Assembly (NCBI GenBank): GCA_051650305.1
Contig: JBOFIT010000010.1
Span: 1 to 26,525 of the forward strand
Direction of reading: 5' to 3'
Source: JBOFDK01 sp051650305
GTDB lineage: Bacteria; Bacillota; Clostridia; Lachnospirales; Cellulosilyticaceae
Length of the DNA: 26,525 nucleotides
This document shows, piece after piece, positions 14,846 to 22,566 of the stretch; the first letter of the stretch is position 1; the number at the start of each line of letters is the position of its first letter. The position numbers were made by a program, and so were the translations under genes. The notes below the pieces were generated by a model. That model did no database searches. It had not been told where the DNA came from and worked only from the letters and a program-made list of their open reading frames with translations.

Positions 14846-16171
14846 ATGAGACCGTTGAGTTTTAAAAAGGGTATACACCCAAACTACAACAAAGAAGCAA
14901 CGTGTCAGAAAGCAATTGAGACGTTGCTGCCACAAGGGGAGTTAGTATTTCCAATGCAACAACATATAGGGGCTCCTTGTAAGCCGGTGGTGAAAAAAGG
15001 CGATCGTGTATTAGTAGGGCAATTGATTGGGGAAACCACAAGTTATGTCGCAGCACCTATTTATAGTAGTGTATCGGGTGTGGTAAAAGTGGTGGAAGAA
15101 CGTATGACCCATATGGGTGTTAAAATAATGAGTGTTGTCGTTGACAATGATGGGCTTTATGAAGAAATGCCGTACCTACATATAGATGGACTGCAAGATT
15201 ATAGCAGGTACAGTAAAGAAGAAATCGTGGAAATGGTGAAGGAAGCCGGGCTTGTAGGCATGGGGGGCGCGACGTTCCCTACACATATCAAGCTTAATCC
15301 ACCAGCAGATAAAGAGATCGTACATGTTATCGTCAATGGTGCAGAATGTGAGCCTTACCTCACCTCAGACCATCGCATCATGCTAGAAGAAGGCGAACGC
15401 ATCATCGAAGGGCTTCGTATCTTACTACATATGTTCCCAGCGGCAAAGGCTTCTATCGGTATAGAAGATAATAAGAAAGATGCCATTAAAGCGCTAGAAG
15501 TACTGGCAAAAGCGGATGATAAAATAGATGTGAAAGTACTTGAGACAAAATACCCACAAGGATCAGAAAAACACCTGATCTACGCTATTACAGGGAAAGA
15601 AGTGCCAAGTGGGAAGCTACCAGCAGATATCGGCTGTATTGTTCTCAATATCGATTCCATAGTAGCTATTTGGCGGACAGTGACAAAGAAAAGACCGGTT
15701 ATGCGACGCATTGTAACGGTAGCAGGAAGCGGTGTGAAAAATCCAGTCAACGTCAAAGTGCGATTAGGCACATCTTATAGAGAATTACTAGCCTATGCAC
15801 AGTGGGATGAAGAAGCCACTGTAAAAGTCATCTCAGGTGGACCGATGATGGGGATGGCCATCAGTTCTGTTGATGTACCAGTAGGGAAAGGCACTTCGGC
15901 TATTTTATGTTTTACTGAAAAAGAAGTGAAAGAGCAAGAAGAATACAATTGCTTACGTTGTGGTAAATGTGTGCAGGTATGTCCGATGGGCCTCATACCA
16001 AGTGCTTTAAATCATGCTGCTTTGTTTGATGAAGAAAAGGAATTTTTGGCGTATGCAGGGATGGATTGTATTGAATGTGGCAGTTGTTCGTTTATTTGTC
16101 CGTCAAAACGTCATTTGGTGCAAACAATCCGTACAGAGAAAAATAAAATCAGACAAAAACAAAGTAAATAA
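14846..16171 (+). CDS. rnfC: Rnf complex subunit RnfC
   Basis: A 441-residue peripheral subunit of the ion-translocating ferredoxin:NAD+ oxidoreductase. It carries the NADH/FMN site related to complex I NuoF, seen in GMGGATFPTHIKL and NGAECEPYL, and an N-terminal barrel region like that of RnfC/NqrA. Near the C-terminus are two [4Fe-4S] motifs: C369, C372, C375 with C379 in CLRCGKCVQVCP, and C408, C411, C414 with C418 in CIECGSCSFICP. Length fits the compact clostridial RnfC, without the long repeat tail of E. coli RsxC. GAGAGGAG precedes the ATG. It is first in the order C-D-G-E-A-B. Confidence 0.97.
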   Translation: MRPLSFKKGIHPNYNKEATCQKAIETLLPQGELVFPMQQHIGAPCKPVVKKGDRVLVGQLIGETTSYVAAPIYSSVSGVVKVVEERMTHMGVKIMSVVVDNDGLYEEMPYLHIDGLQDYSRYSKEEIVEMVKEAGLVGMGGATFPTHIKLNPPADKEIVHVIVNGAECEPYLTSDHRIMLEEGERIIEGLRILLHMFPAAKASIGIEDNKKDAIKALEVLAKADDKIDVKVLETKYPQGSEKHLIYAITGKEVPSGKLPADIGCIVLNIDSIVAIWRTVTKKRPVMRRIVTVAGSGVKNPVNVKVRLGTSYRELLAYAQWDEEATVKVISGGPMMGMAISSVDVPVGKGTSAILCFTEKEVKEQEEYNCLRCGKCVQVCPMGLIPSALNHAALFDEEKEFLAYAGMDCIECGSCSFICPSKRHLVQTIRTEKNKIRQKQSK

Positions 16172-16186
16172 AGGAGCGTATGATTT

Positions 16187-17131
16187 ATGGAAAAATTACT
16201 GAAAGTATCAGCATCACCACATACCCATGCCAACCATACTGTGCAAAGTGTGATGCGCGATGTGATTATAGCTTTGATGCCAGCATTACTTGTAAGTGTA
16301 TGGGGATTTGGCCTAGGAGCCTTGGGGGTTACACTGCTAACGGTTGTATCTTGTGTAGCTTTTGAAGCACTTTGGTTTAAGTTTACCAAACAAAAAGGGA
16401 CGGTTCGTGATTTAAGCGCAGTTGTCACAGGTTTACTATTAGCGTTTAACTTGCCAGCTACCGTACCACTGTATATACCAGTTGTAGGTGCCTTTGTAGC
16501 TATTATTTTAGCAAAAGCACTTTTTGGGGGGATTGGACAGAATTTCATCAACCCTGCTTTAGCAGCACGTGCTTTCTTACTTACAGCTTATACAGGTGCC
16601 ATGACAAGCTTTGGTCCTTATACAGGGGGAGCGATGGCAGATGTGGTGACAGGTGCTACACCTTTAGCACTTTTAAAGAAAGGTTCCACAGATGCACTAC
16701 CTTCTCTATGGGATGCGTTTGTAGGAAATATGAATGGGTGTATCGGGGAAGTATCTGCCCTAGCCATTTTATTAGGTGGGTTATACCTTATTTATAGAAA
16801 AGTTATTACTTGGCATATTCCAGTATGTTACTTAGGAACCATGTTTGTCGTAAGTCTTTGCTCAGGAGCAGGTGCTTATGATAGTTTTTATTCACTTTTA
16901 CTAGGGGGCGCAATGCTTGGAGCCTTCTTTATGGCGACAGATTATACGACCACACCGATGACAGTCAAAGGTCAAATCATCTTTGCAGTAGGCGCAGGAC
17001 TTATAGCAGGGCTTATCCGATTAGGTGGTGGTTATCCAGAAGGTGTGAGCTACAGTATCTTGCTTATGAACTTAGCCGTACCACTTATCGACCGTTATGT
17101 TAAAAATAAGCCGTTTGGGAGGGTGAAATAA
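16187..17131 (+). CDS. rnfD: Rnf complex subunit RnfD
   Basis: A 314-residue polytopic membrane subunit related to NqrB. The covalent FMN site is VTGATPL, with T158 as the expected flavin-linked threonine. Several hydrophobic helices and the conserved FINPALAARAF and FFMATDYTTTP segments are family hallmarks. It belongs to the core proposed to couple electron transfer to ion movement. AAGGAG lies upstream of the ATG. Its stop codon shares one base with the start of rnfG (TAATG), so the two are translationally coupled. Confidence 0.97.
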   Translation: MEKLLKVSASPHTHANHTVQSVMRDVIIALMPALLVSVWGFGLGALGVTLLTVVSCVAFEALWFKFTKQKGTVRDLSAVVTGLLLAFNLPATVPLYIPVVGAFVAIILAKALFGGIGQNFINPALAARAFLLTAYTGAMTSFGPYTGGAMADVVTGATPLALLKKGSTDALPSLWDAFVGNMNGCIGEVSALAILLGGLYLIYRKVITWHIPVCYLGTMFVVSLCSGAGAYDSFYSLLLGGAMLGAFFMATDYTTTPMTVKGQIIFAVGAGLIAGLIRLGGGYPEGVSYSILLMNLAVPLIDRYVKNKPFGRVK

Positions 17132-17697
17132 TGAAAGAGATCCTTAAACTAGGTGGCGTTTTACTTCTGATTACAGCTATTTGTGCAGGCTTATTAGGGT
17201 TTGTAAATAACCTTACACAGCCGCTTATAGCAGAAGGTAAAGTAAAGGCAACGAATGAAGCCATTCAAAAATTATTACCGGAAGCAAAGGAAGTCATTAA
17301 ACTTGAAAAGACTCAAGATGAAAAGATGCTTGAAGTATATGTGGCTAAAACAGAAGGTGTGTATGTAGGAAGTGTTGCCAAGGTTGCACCTAATGGCTAC
17401 GGAGGCACTATTGAAATGCTTGTTGGTATCGATGCAGAAGGAAAAGTTGCAGGGGTACAGATTTTAAGTCATGCAGAAACACCAGGTCTTGGTGCGAATA
17501 TGACAAAAGAAAGCTTTAGTACACAGTTCAAAGGAAAAGATGAAGGGATTGGTGTAACCAAAGGCGCAGCCAGTGGCAATGATATCTCGGCCATTACAGG
17601 AGCCACCATTACAAGTCAAGCGGTTACAGATGGTGTGAATCAAGTGATTAATTATGTAACAACACATCAAGAAAGTCTTATGAAGGAGGGGAATTAA
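17131..17697 (+). CDS. rnfG: Rnf complex subunit RnfG
   Basis: A 188-residue subunit with one N-terminal membrane helix (about residues 7-25) and an extracytoplasmic FMN-binding domain (PF04205) related to NqrC. The flavin attachment motif ITGATITS places the covalent FMN on T159. The HAETPGLGA segment before it is highly conserved in RnfG/NqrC. The gene starts inside the rnfD stop codon and its own stop is directly abutted by the ATG of rnfE. Confidence 0.97.
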   Translation: MKEILKLGGVLLLITAICAGLLGFVNNLTQPLIAEGKVKATNEAIQKLLPEAKEVIKLEKTQDEKMLEVYVAKTEGVYVGSVAKVAPNGYGGTIEMLVGIDAEGKVAGVQILSHAETPGLGANMTKESFSTQFKGKDEGIGVTKGAASGNDISAITGATITSQAVTDGVNQVINYVTTHQESLMKEGN

Positions 17698-18291
17698 ATG
17701 AAGACATTTATTGAACGCTTAAAAGCAGGTATTATCGTTGATAACCCAACTTTCATGCAGGTACTAGGGATGTGTCCGACACTGGCAGTTACAACCAGTG
17801 CAACCAATGCAGTGGGAATGGGACTTACCACGACGGCGGTCCTTATCTGTTCCAATGCGGTGATTGCTTTACTGCGTAAATGTATTCCGTCGAAAGTGCG
17901 TATTCCAGCATTTGTTGTAATCATTGCAAGTTTTGTAACGATGATGGACTTACTTTTACAGGCATACATACCAGATTTACATGCACAACTTGGGTTGTTT
18001 ATTCCACTGATCGTTGTAAACTGTCTTATTTTAGCAAGAGCAGAAGCTTATGCTTCTAAAAATAAAGTCATACCTTCTCTATTTGATGGGATTGGGATGG
18101 GGCTTGGTTTTACAGTAGGTCTTACTGTTATTGGTATCGTACGTGAAATACTCGGTGCAGGAACTTTGTTTGAAATGCAAGTGATGCCAGCAAGCTATCA
18201 ACCAGCGACCATTATGATTTTAGCGCCAGGTGCCTTCTTTACGTTAGGTATCTTAATGGCGTTACTGAATCATATGAAGGCGAAGAAATAG
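17698..18291 (+). CDS. rnfE: Rnf complex subunit RnfE
   Basis: A 197-residue membrane subunit of the NqrD/RnfE family with about six helices. Conserved cysteines occur in LGMCPTL and VVNCLILAR; in the related complexes the matching cysteines of RnfA and RnfE bind an iron or [2Fe-2S] centre within the membrane. The N-terminal NPTFMQVLG motif is typical. It starts with no gap after rnfG; its ribosome binding site AAGGAGGGG is within the end of rnfG. Confidence 0.97.
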   Translation: MKTFIERLKAGIIVDNPTFMQVLGMCPTLAVTTSATNAVGMGLTTTAVLICSNAVIALLRKCIPSKVRIPAFVVIIASFVTMMDLLLQAYIPDLHAQLGLFIPLIVVNCLILARAEAYASKNKVIPSLFDGIGMGLGFTVGLTVIGIVREILGAGTLFEMQVMPASYQPATIMILAPGAFFTLGILMALLNHMKAKK

Positions 18292-18303
18292 GAGGGGAAA
18301 ACC

Positions 18304-18888
18304 ATGGGAATTACAGAACTTATCTTATTGTTCATAGGTGCTGCACTGGTTAATAACTTTGTGCTTACACGTTTTTTAGGTATTTGTCCGTTTTTAGGTG
18401 TTTCTAAAAAAGTAGAAACAGCAACAGGGATGGGGATGGCAGTAACATTCGTTATGGGTCTTGCATCTGTTATTTCATATATTGTTTACGAGTGTATCCT
18501 TAGACCACTGAAAATAGAGTATATCTATACCGTTGCGTTTATTTTGGTAATCGCATCCTTAGTGCAATTTGTGGAAATGGTCATCCAAAAAGTAAGTCCG
18601 ACACTTTATTCAGCATTAGGTGTGTACTTACCACTTATTACAACCAACTGTGCGGTAATGGGTGTTGCCATTATCAATATGCAAGAAAAATACACGTTGC
18701 TACAGTCTGTTATTAATGGGGTAGGGGGAGCTATCGGCTTTACCATCGTTATGATTTTATTTGCAGGTATACGTGAACGTATTGAAAAAAATAATATACT
18801 ACCATGTTTAAAGGGATTTCCTATTGCGCTTATTACAGCGGGCTTTATGTCTATAGCCTTTTTAGGGTTCCAAAACCTAATTAAGTAG
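18304..18888 (+). CDS. rnfA: Rnf complex subunit RnfA
   Basis: A 194-residue membrane subunit of the NqrE/RnfA family, homologous to RnfE in inverted topology. The hallmark segments NNFVLTRFLGICPFLGVS and TTNCAVMGVA carry the paired cysteines for the intramembrane iron centre. About six helices are visible. AGGAGGGG precedes the ATG 12 nt after the rnfE stop. Confidence 0.97.
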   Translation: MGITELILLFIGAALVNNFVLTRFLGICPFLGVSKKVETATGMGMAVTFVMGLASVISYIVYECILRPLKIEYIYTVAFILVIASLVQFVEMVIQKVSPTLYSALGVYLPLITTNCAVMGVAIINMQEKYTLLQSVINGVGGAIGFTIVMILFAGIRERIEKNNILPCLKGFPIALITAGFMSIAFLGFQNLIK

Positions 18889-18900
18889 AGGGGTGACACA

Positions 18901-19695
18901 ATGGATATCATGGAAATTTTAAAACCACTAATGGCAATTGGTGGAATGGGAGCTCTTTTTGGTATTGGATTAGGCTTTGCAGCAAAGAAGTTTGCAGTGC
19001 CAGTGGATGAAAGGGTGGAGCAAATTAAAGAACATTTACCAGGTGCTAACTGTGGTGGCTGTGGCTTTGCAGGATGTGATGCTTTTGCGAAAGCAGTGGT
19101 GGCTGGTGAAGCACCAGTAGGTGGCTGCCCAGTAAGTAATGATACACAACGCCAGGGGATTGCTCAGGTGATGGGCCAAGAGGTGGGCGAAAGTGAAGCG
19201 ATTGTAGCTATTGTACGCTGCAAGGGCACAAAAGAAGCAGCCAGAGAAAAGTACCAGTATGAAGGCGTTAGAAGTTGCCAAGATGCACATTTGGTACATG
19301 GGGGCCCTAAAGGTTGCCAGTACGGTTGCTTAGGAATGGGAAGTTGTGTGGAGGCATGTAGCTTTGATGCACTCACCATTGAAGATGGTATCGCGAAAGT
19401 AGACAAGGCAAAATGTAAAGCATGTGGTGCTTGTATCAAAGCATGTCCACGTCATTTGATTTATATAGGTAAGGCATCTGATACATACCAGGTACAGTGT
19501 ATGTCTAGGGACAAAGGGAAAGACGTAAAAGCTTGGTGTAGTGTAGGGTGTATCGGTTGTGGCATTTGTCTCAAGCAATGTGAAGTAGGTGCGATTACAG
19601 TGACCAATCAATACGCAACCATTGACCCGGCGAAATGCATCGCTTGTGGTAAATGTGAAGTGAAGTGTCCTACAAAAGCTATTCACATGATTTAA
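18901..19695 (+). CDS. rnfB: Rnf complex subunit RnfB, long clostridial form
   Basis: A 264-residue iron-sulfur subunit that takes electrons from ferredoxin. After an N-terminal membrane anchor (about 9-28) comes the 4Fe-4S domain PF04060 with C51, C54, C59 and C76. Four further four-cysteine groups follow: C139/C143/C149/C153, C172/C175/C178/C182, C217/C220/C223/C227 (with C213 nearby) and C246/C249/C252/C256. This would allow about five cubane clusters. Additional cysteines at 107, 126 and 200 have no assigned partner. The multi-cluster tail is characteristic of clostridial and acetogen RnfB and longer than the roughly 190-residue proteobacterial form. It is the last rnf gene; a hairpin terminator follows. 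Confidence 0.96.
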   Translation: MDIMEILKPLMAIGGMGALFGIGLGFAAKKFAVPVDERVEQIKEHLPGANCGGCGFAGCDAFAKAVVAGEAPVGGCPVSNDTQRQGIAQVMGQEVGESEAIVAIVRCKGTKEAAREKYQYEGVRSCQDAHLVHGGPKGCQYGCLGMGSCVEACSFDALTIEDGIAKVDKAKCKACGACIKACPRHLIYIGKASDTYQVQCMSRDKGKDVKAWCSVGCIGCGICLKQCEVGAITVTNQYATIDPAKCIACGKCEVKCPTKAIHMI

Positions 19696-19700
19696 AATAA

Positions 19701-19730
19701 AAAAGTGCGCCTTTAAAGCGCACTTTTCTT
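19701..19730 (+). terminator. Intrinsic terminator after rnfB
   Basis: AAAAGTGCGC (19701-19710) and GCGCACTTTT (19718-19727) form a 10-bp stem over a 7-nt loop. The 3' tract is TTTTCTT, with part of the T run inside the stem, so termination may be incomplete. The next ATG is only about 20 nt downstream. Confidence 0.8.
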
Positions 19731-19751
19731 AAGTGTACAAAGGAGAAAAGC

Positions 19752-20003
19752 ATGAAAACGAAGAATTTTTGGGTGTTGTTATTATGTATGTTAGCAGGCT
19801 TAACTGTCGGTAATTTTTTTGGAGAGATTTGTAGTAGGGTAAGTTTCTTAAGCTTTATGAATTATGGACAAGCTTTTGGTTTGCAAGATCCAGTGACAGT
19901 AGATTTAGGCGTTATTTTGATGACTTTTAAATTTCAAATAAATATTACGTTAGCAGGCATATTTGGACTGACTTGTGGTATACTTTTATATAAAAAAATT
20001 TAA
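19752..20003 (+). CDS. DUF4321 family small membrane protein
   Basis: An 83-residue protein with two hydrophobic helices (about residues 6-25 and 62-80) separated by a short extracytoplasmic loop. The GLTVGNFFGE start, the LDLG-like segment (VDLGVILMTFKFQINI) and the closing GLTCGILLYKK are typical of DUF4321 (PF14209). This family commonly lies just before maf-radC-mreB in clostridia, as here. AAAGGAG precedes the ATG. No promoter is evident between the rnfB terminator and this gene. Function unknown; a link to cell shape or division is inferred only from position. Confidence 0.85.
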   Translation: MKTKNFWVLLLCMLAGLTVGNFFGEICSRVSFLSFMNYGQAFGLQDPVTVDLGVILMTFKFQINITLAGIFGLTCGILLYKKI

Positions 20004-20021
20004 AGGCATAAAGGAGACGTT

Positions 20022-20597
20022 ATGACATCGATTATACTTGCATCAGGATCACCTCGTAGAAAAGAGCTTATGGGGCTTTTACCTATTTCATTTAAAGTCA
20101 TCACAAAGGAAGTGGATGAAACCCTAGATGAGCAGTTGCTACCAGAAGAAAATGTGTGTGCATTAGCCGCTAAAAAAGCCAGAGGCGTCAGTGAAGCTTA
20201 TCCAGATGAATGGGTCATTGGCTGCGACACAGTGGTTGTGTACGGACAATGTATACTAGGGAAACCTAAAGATGAAGAAGGTGCCAAAGAGATGCTTCGT
20301 AGCCTTTCTGGTAAAAGTCATGCTGTCTATACAGGTGTGAGTATCCAACATGAGACCAAAGACATTGTTAAAAACTTCTTTGTAAAAAGTGAAGTAAAGA
20401 TGAAAGTTATCTCAGAAGAAGAAATCACAGCTTATGTTGCCAGTAAAGAACCACTGGACAAAGCCGGGAGCTACGGCATTCAAGGAAAAGGTTCGGTGTT
20501 TGTAGAAGGCATTGTAGGCGATTACTTTAATATTGTGGGATTACCAGTTGCTAGAGTGTATGAAGAAATGAAAAAACTTGAGTTAATAAGCCTGTAA
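20022..20597 (+). CDS. maf: Maf family nucleoside triphosphate pyrophosphatase
   Basis: A 191-residue Maf/YhdE-like house-cleaning pyrophosphatase that hydrolyses non-canonical or modified nucleoside triphosphates (dTTP/UTP/m5UTP class) to monophosphates. Signature motifs are LASGSPRRKELM (6-17), GCDTVV (67-72) with the metal-binding acidic D69, GKPKDEE (80-86), YTGVSI and the GSYGIQGKG loop. Length is normal. AAAGGAG lies before the ATG. The stop codon is in the loop of a terminator hairpin whose left arm lies in the last codons. Members have been linked with septum formation; the neighbourhood with radC and mreBCD is the conserved Firmicutes arrangement. Confidence 0.95.
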   Translation: MTSIILASGSPRRKELMGLLPISFKVITKEVDETLDEQLLPEENVCALAAKKARGVSEAYPDEWVIGCDTVVVYGQCILGKPKDEEGAKEMLRSLSGKSHAVYTGVSIQHETKDIVKNFFVKSEVKMKVISEEEITAYVASKEPLDKAGSYGIQGKGSVFVEGIVGDYFNIVGLPVARVYEEMKKLELISL

Positions 20598-20612
20598 TGG
20601 GCTTATTTTTTT
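20585..20612 (+). terminator. Intrinsic terminator overlapping the maf stop codon
   Basis: AATAAGCC (20585-20592) lies inside the maf reading frame and pairs with GGCTTATT (20600-20607). The stop codon TAA (20595-20597) is in the loop. A run of seven T follows (20606-20612). Confidence 0.8.
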
Positions 20613-20706
20613 GTAAATATAAAAAAAGTATGTAAAAAAAAGATGGAAAGGAATAAATGTGTAAAAAATAGTAAATAATTTGACTATTATTAAGAAGGAG
20701 TGAAGT

Positions 20707-20730
20707 ATGCGTGGCAGAGTGGTATTGTGA
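20707..20730 (+). other. Seven-codon ORF overlapping the radC start
   Basis: An ATG six bases after AAGGAG opens a frame of seven codons (MRGRVVL) ending in TGA at 20728. It lies +1 relative to radC and overlaps its GTG start (20711). The ATG is better placed for the ribosome binding site than the GTG. It could be a translational decoy, or a sign of a sequencing or real indel. Confidence 0.3.
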
Positions 20731-21382
20731 CTTAAAACCCTACGAAAAATTTAAGACGTATGGTGTACAGTGCTTAACAGAGGCAGAGCTTTTAGCTATT
20801 TTATTACGAACAGGAACAAAAGATAGAAATGTCATGGCATTGGCAACGTATTTGTTAGGACAAGAGGCACCTTATTTACTCAAACTGTATCAGCACACTT
20901 ATGAAAGTCTTCAGCAAATCAAAGGCATTGGTGAAGTAAAGGCTATTCAAATTTTAACACTTCTTGAACTTAGTAAACGACTTGCAAAAGAAACTTATAA
21001 GGTAAGTGAGCCCTTAACAACGCCTAAGCACATTGCAGGGTTGTTTATGGAGGAATTAAGACATGAAAAAAATGAGAAGTTTATTGCTGTTTATTTAGAT
21101 GCAAAATGTCGTGTTGTAAGTCATGAGATGGTCTCGCAAGGAAGTCTTACAGCATCCATTGTCCATCCTAGAGAAGTTTATAAAGGCGCTATCAATAAAT
21201 CTGCATATAGTCTAGTGGTACTGCATAATCATCCAAGTGGGGATCCAACGCCTAGTAAGGAGGATGTACAGATTACCAAAAGGCTTAAAGAAGCAGGGCA
21301 GATTTTAGGGATTCAATTGCTGGATCATATCGTCATAGGCGATACAACTTTTGTGAGCTTAAAAGAAGAAGGTTATTTATAA
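20711..21382 (+). CDS. radC: RadC family JAB/MPN-domain protein
   Basis: A 223-residue protein of the RadC family, named for DNA repair although that role has been questioned. An N-terminal region with LTEAELLAILLRTGT (22-36) and a helix-hairpin-helix (IKGIGEVKAIQI, 70-81) leads to a JAB1/MPN-like metalloprotease domain. The JAMM-like metal motif is intact: HNHPSGDPTPSKED with H172, H174 and D185. The start is uncertain: GTG at 20711 is the first possible in-frame start after AAGGAG, 10 nt away, while a better-placed ATG at 20707 is out of frame. Homologues usually begin just a few residues before the PYEKF segment, so GTG fits. It lies in the conserved maf-radC-mreB order. Confidence 0.92.
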   Translation: MAEWYCDLKPYEKFKTYGVQCLTEAELLAILLRTGTKDRNVMALATYLLGQEAPYLLKLYQHTYESLQQIKGIGEVKAIQILTLLELSKRLAKETYKVSEPLTTPKHIAGLFMEELRHEKNEKFIAVYLDAKCRVVSHEMVSQGSLTASIVHPREVYKGAINKSAYSLVVLHNHPSGDPTPSKEDVQITKRLKEAGQILGIQLLDHIVIGDTTFVSLKEEGYL

Positions 21383-21411
21383 AATGTTTACAATCTAAAT
21401 TACCTTTTGTG

Positions 21412-21440
21412 TTGAAAAATGGCAAAAAAAACTGTATCAT
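21412..21440 (+). promoter_or_regulatory. Candidate promoter of mreB
   Basis: TTGAAA (21412-21417), a 17-bp spacer and TATCAT (21435-21440), giving a leader of about 90 nt before mreB. A second -10-like TATAAA lies around 21503 without a good -35. No terminator is visible after radC, so read-through is also possible. Confidence 0.45.
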
Positions 21441-21538
21441 GTTAAGTATGGCATTTTATGTATGCGGACAATGAAAAGCTATTAAAAATGACTGATAAAC
21501 TATAAAAGTATAAAGTGACTGAACGAGGAGGAACAAAA

Positions 21539-22549
21539 ATGTTTGGAAGAGATATGGGAATTGACCTAGGTACAGCAAATACGCTTGTATTCGTTAAGGG
21601 AAAAGGTATCGTAGTAAATGAGCCATCAGTAGTGGCTATTAAAGAAAAAACAAACCAAATTTTAGCAGTTGGTGATGAAGCAAAGAAAATGATAGGACGT
21701 ACACCAGGGAATATCGTAGCCATCCGCCCATTACGTGATGGAGTTATCGCTGATTTTAGTACGACAGAAGCGATGATTCGTTACTTTATCGGGAAAGCAT
21801 ACAAGCAATCAATGTTTTCACCAAAACCACGTGTTATCATCTGTGTACCATCAGGTGTTACATCTGTTGAGAAAAGAGCGGTAGAAGAAGCAACATTAAA
21901 AGCGGGTGCAAAGCAAGCACTTATCATGGAAGAACCAATGGCTGCTGCAATCGGTTCACATCTTCGTGTAGAAGAACCAACAGGAAATATGGTTGTTGAT
22001 ATTGGTGGCGGGACAACTGACGTAGCAGTTATTTCACTAGGTGGTATCGTAGCAAGCAAATCACTTCGTATCGCAGGTGATGAGTTTGACGAATACATCG
22101 TTTCTTACATCAAAAAAGAATACAACTTAATGATTGGTGAAAGAACAGCTGAACAAATTAAAGTAAACATTGGAGCGGCTTACCCAACAGCAGAGAATCC
22201 TACAATGGAAATTAGAGGTCGTGACTTAGTAACAGGTCTTCCAAAGATCCTTACAATCACTTCAAAAGAAGTAACAGAAGCAATCAAAGAACCAGTCAAT
22301 GCGATTGTAGAAGCTATTAAGTATACACTTGAAAAAACACCACCAGAATTATCAGCAGATATCATGGAAAGTGGCATTATGCTTACAGGCGGTGGTGCGT
22401 TACTTACAGGTCTTGACACACTTATTAGTTTAGAGACAGGCATGCCAGTAAATATCGCTGATGAGCCATTAGACTGTGTAGCACGTGGTACAGGACTTGC
22501 ATTAGAAAACATTGAGAAATGGGCAGGCTTATTTGCCGACGATAAATAG
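21539..22549 (+). CDS. mreB: Rod shape-determining protein MreB
   Basis: A 336-residue bacterial actin homologue that polymerises under the membrane and guides side-wall peptidoglycan synthesis. The actin/HSP70 phosphate motifs are clear: GIDLGTANTLVF near the N-terminus and VDIGGGTTDVAVIS in the second domain, with LTGGGALL in the adenosine region. Length is in the usual 330-345 range. The ATG at 21539 follows GAGGAGG; a longer in-frame extension to 21515 would run through that site. It is followed 17 nt later by mreC and then mreD and PBP2, forming the elongasome operon. Confidence 0.97.
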   Translation: MFGRDMGIDLGTANTLVFVKGKGIVVNEPSVVAIKEKTNQILAVGDEAKKMIGRTPGNIVAIRPLRDGVIADFSTTEAMIRYFIGKAYKQSMFSPKPRVIICVPSGVTSVEKRAVEEATLKAGAKQALIMEEPMAAAIGSHLRVEEPTGNMVVDIGGGTTDVAVISLGGIVASKSLRIAGDEFDEYIVSYIKKEYNLMIGERTAEQIKVNIGAAYPTAENPTMEIRGRDLVTGLPKILTITSKEVTEAIKEPVNAIVEAIKYTLEKTPPELSADIMESGIMLTGGGALLTGLDTLISLETGMPVNIADEPLDCVARGTGLALENIEKWAGLFADDK

Positions 22550-22566
22550 ACAAGGAGAGAAAAGCC

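Noticed and set aside
16111..16551. 146-codon minus-strand open frame inside rnfC/rnfD
   Set aside because: It is antisense to well-conserved genes, has no recognisable domain and no clear ribosome binding site; a shadow frame.
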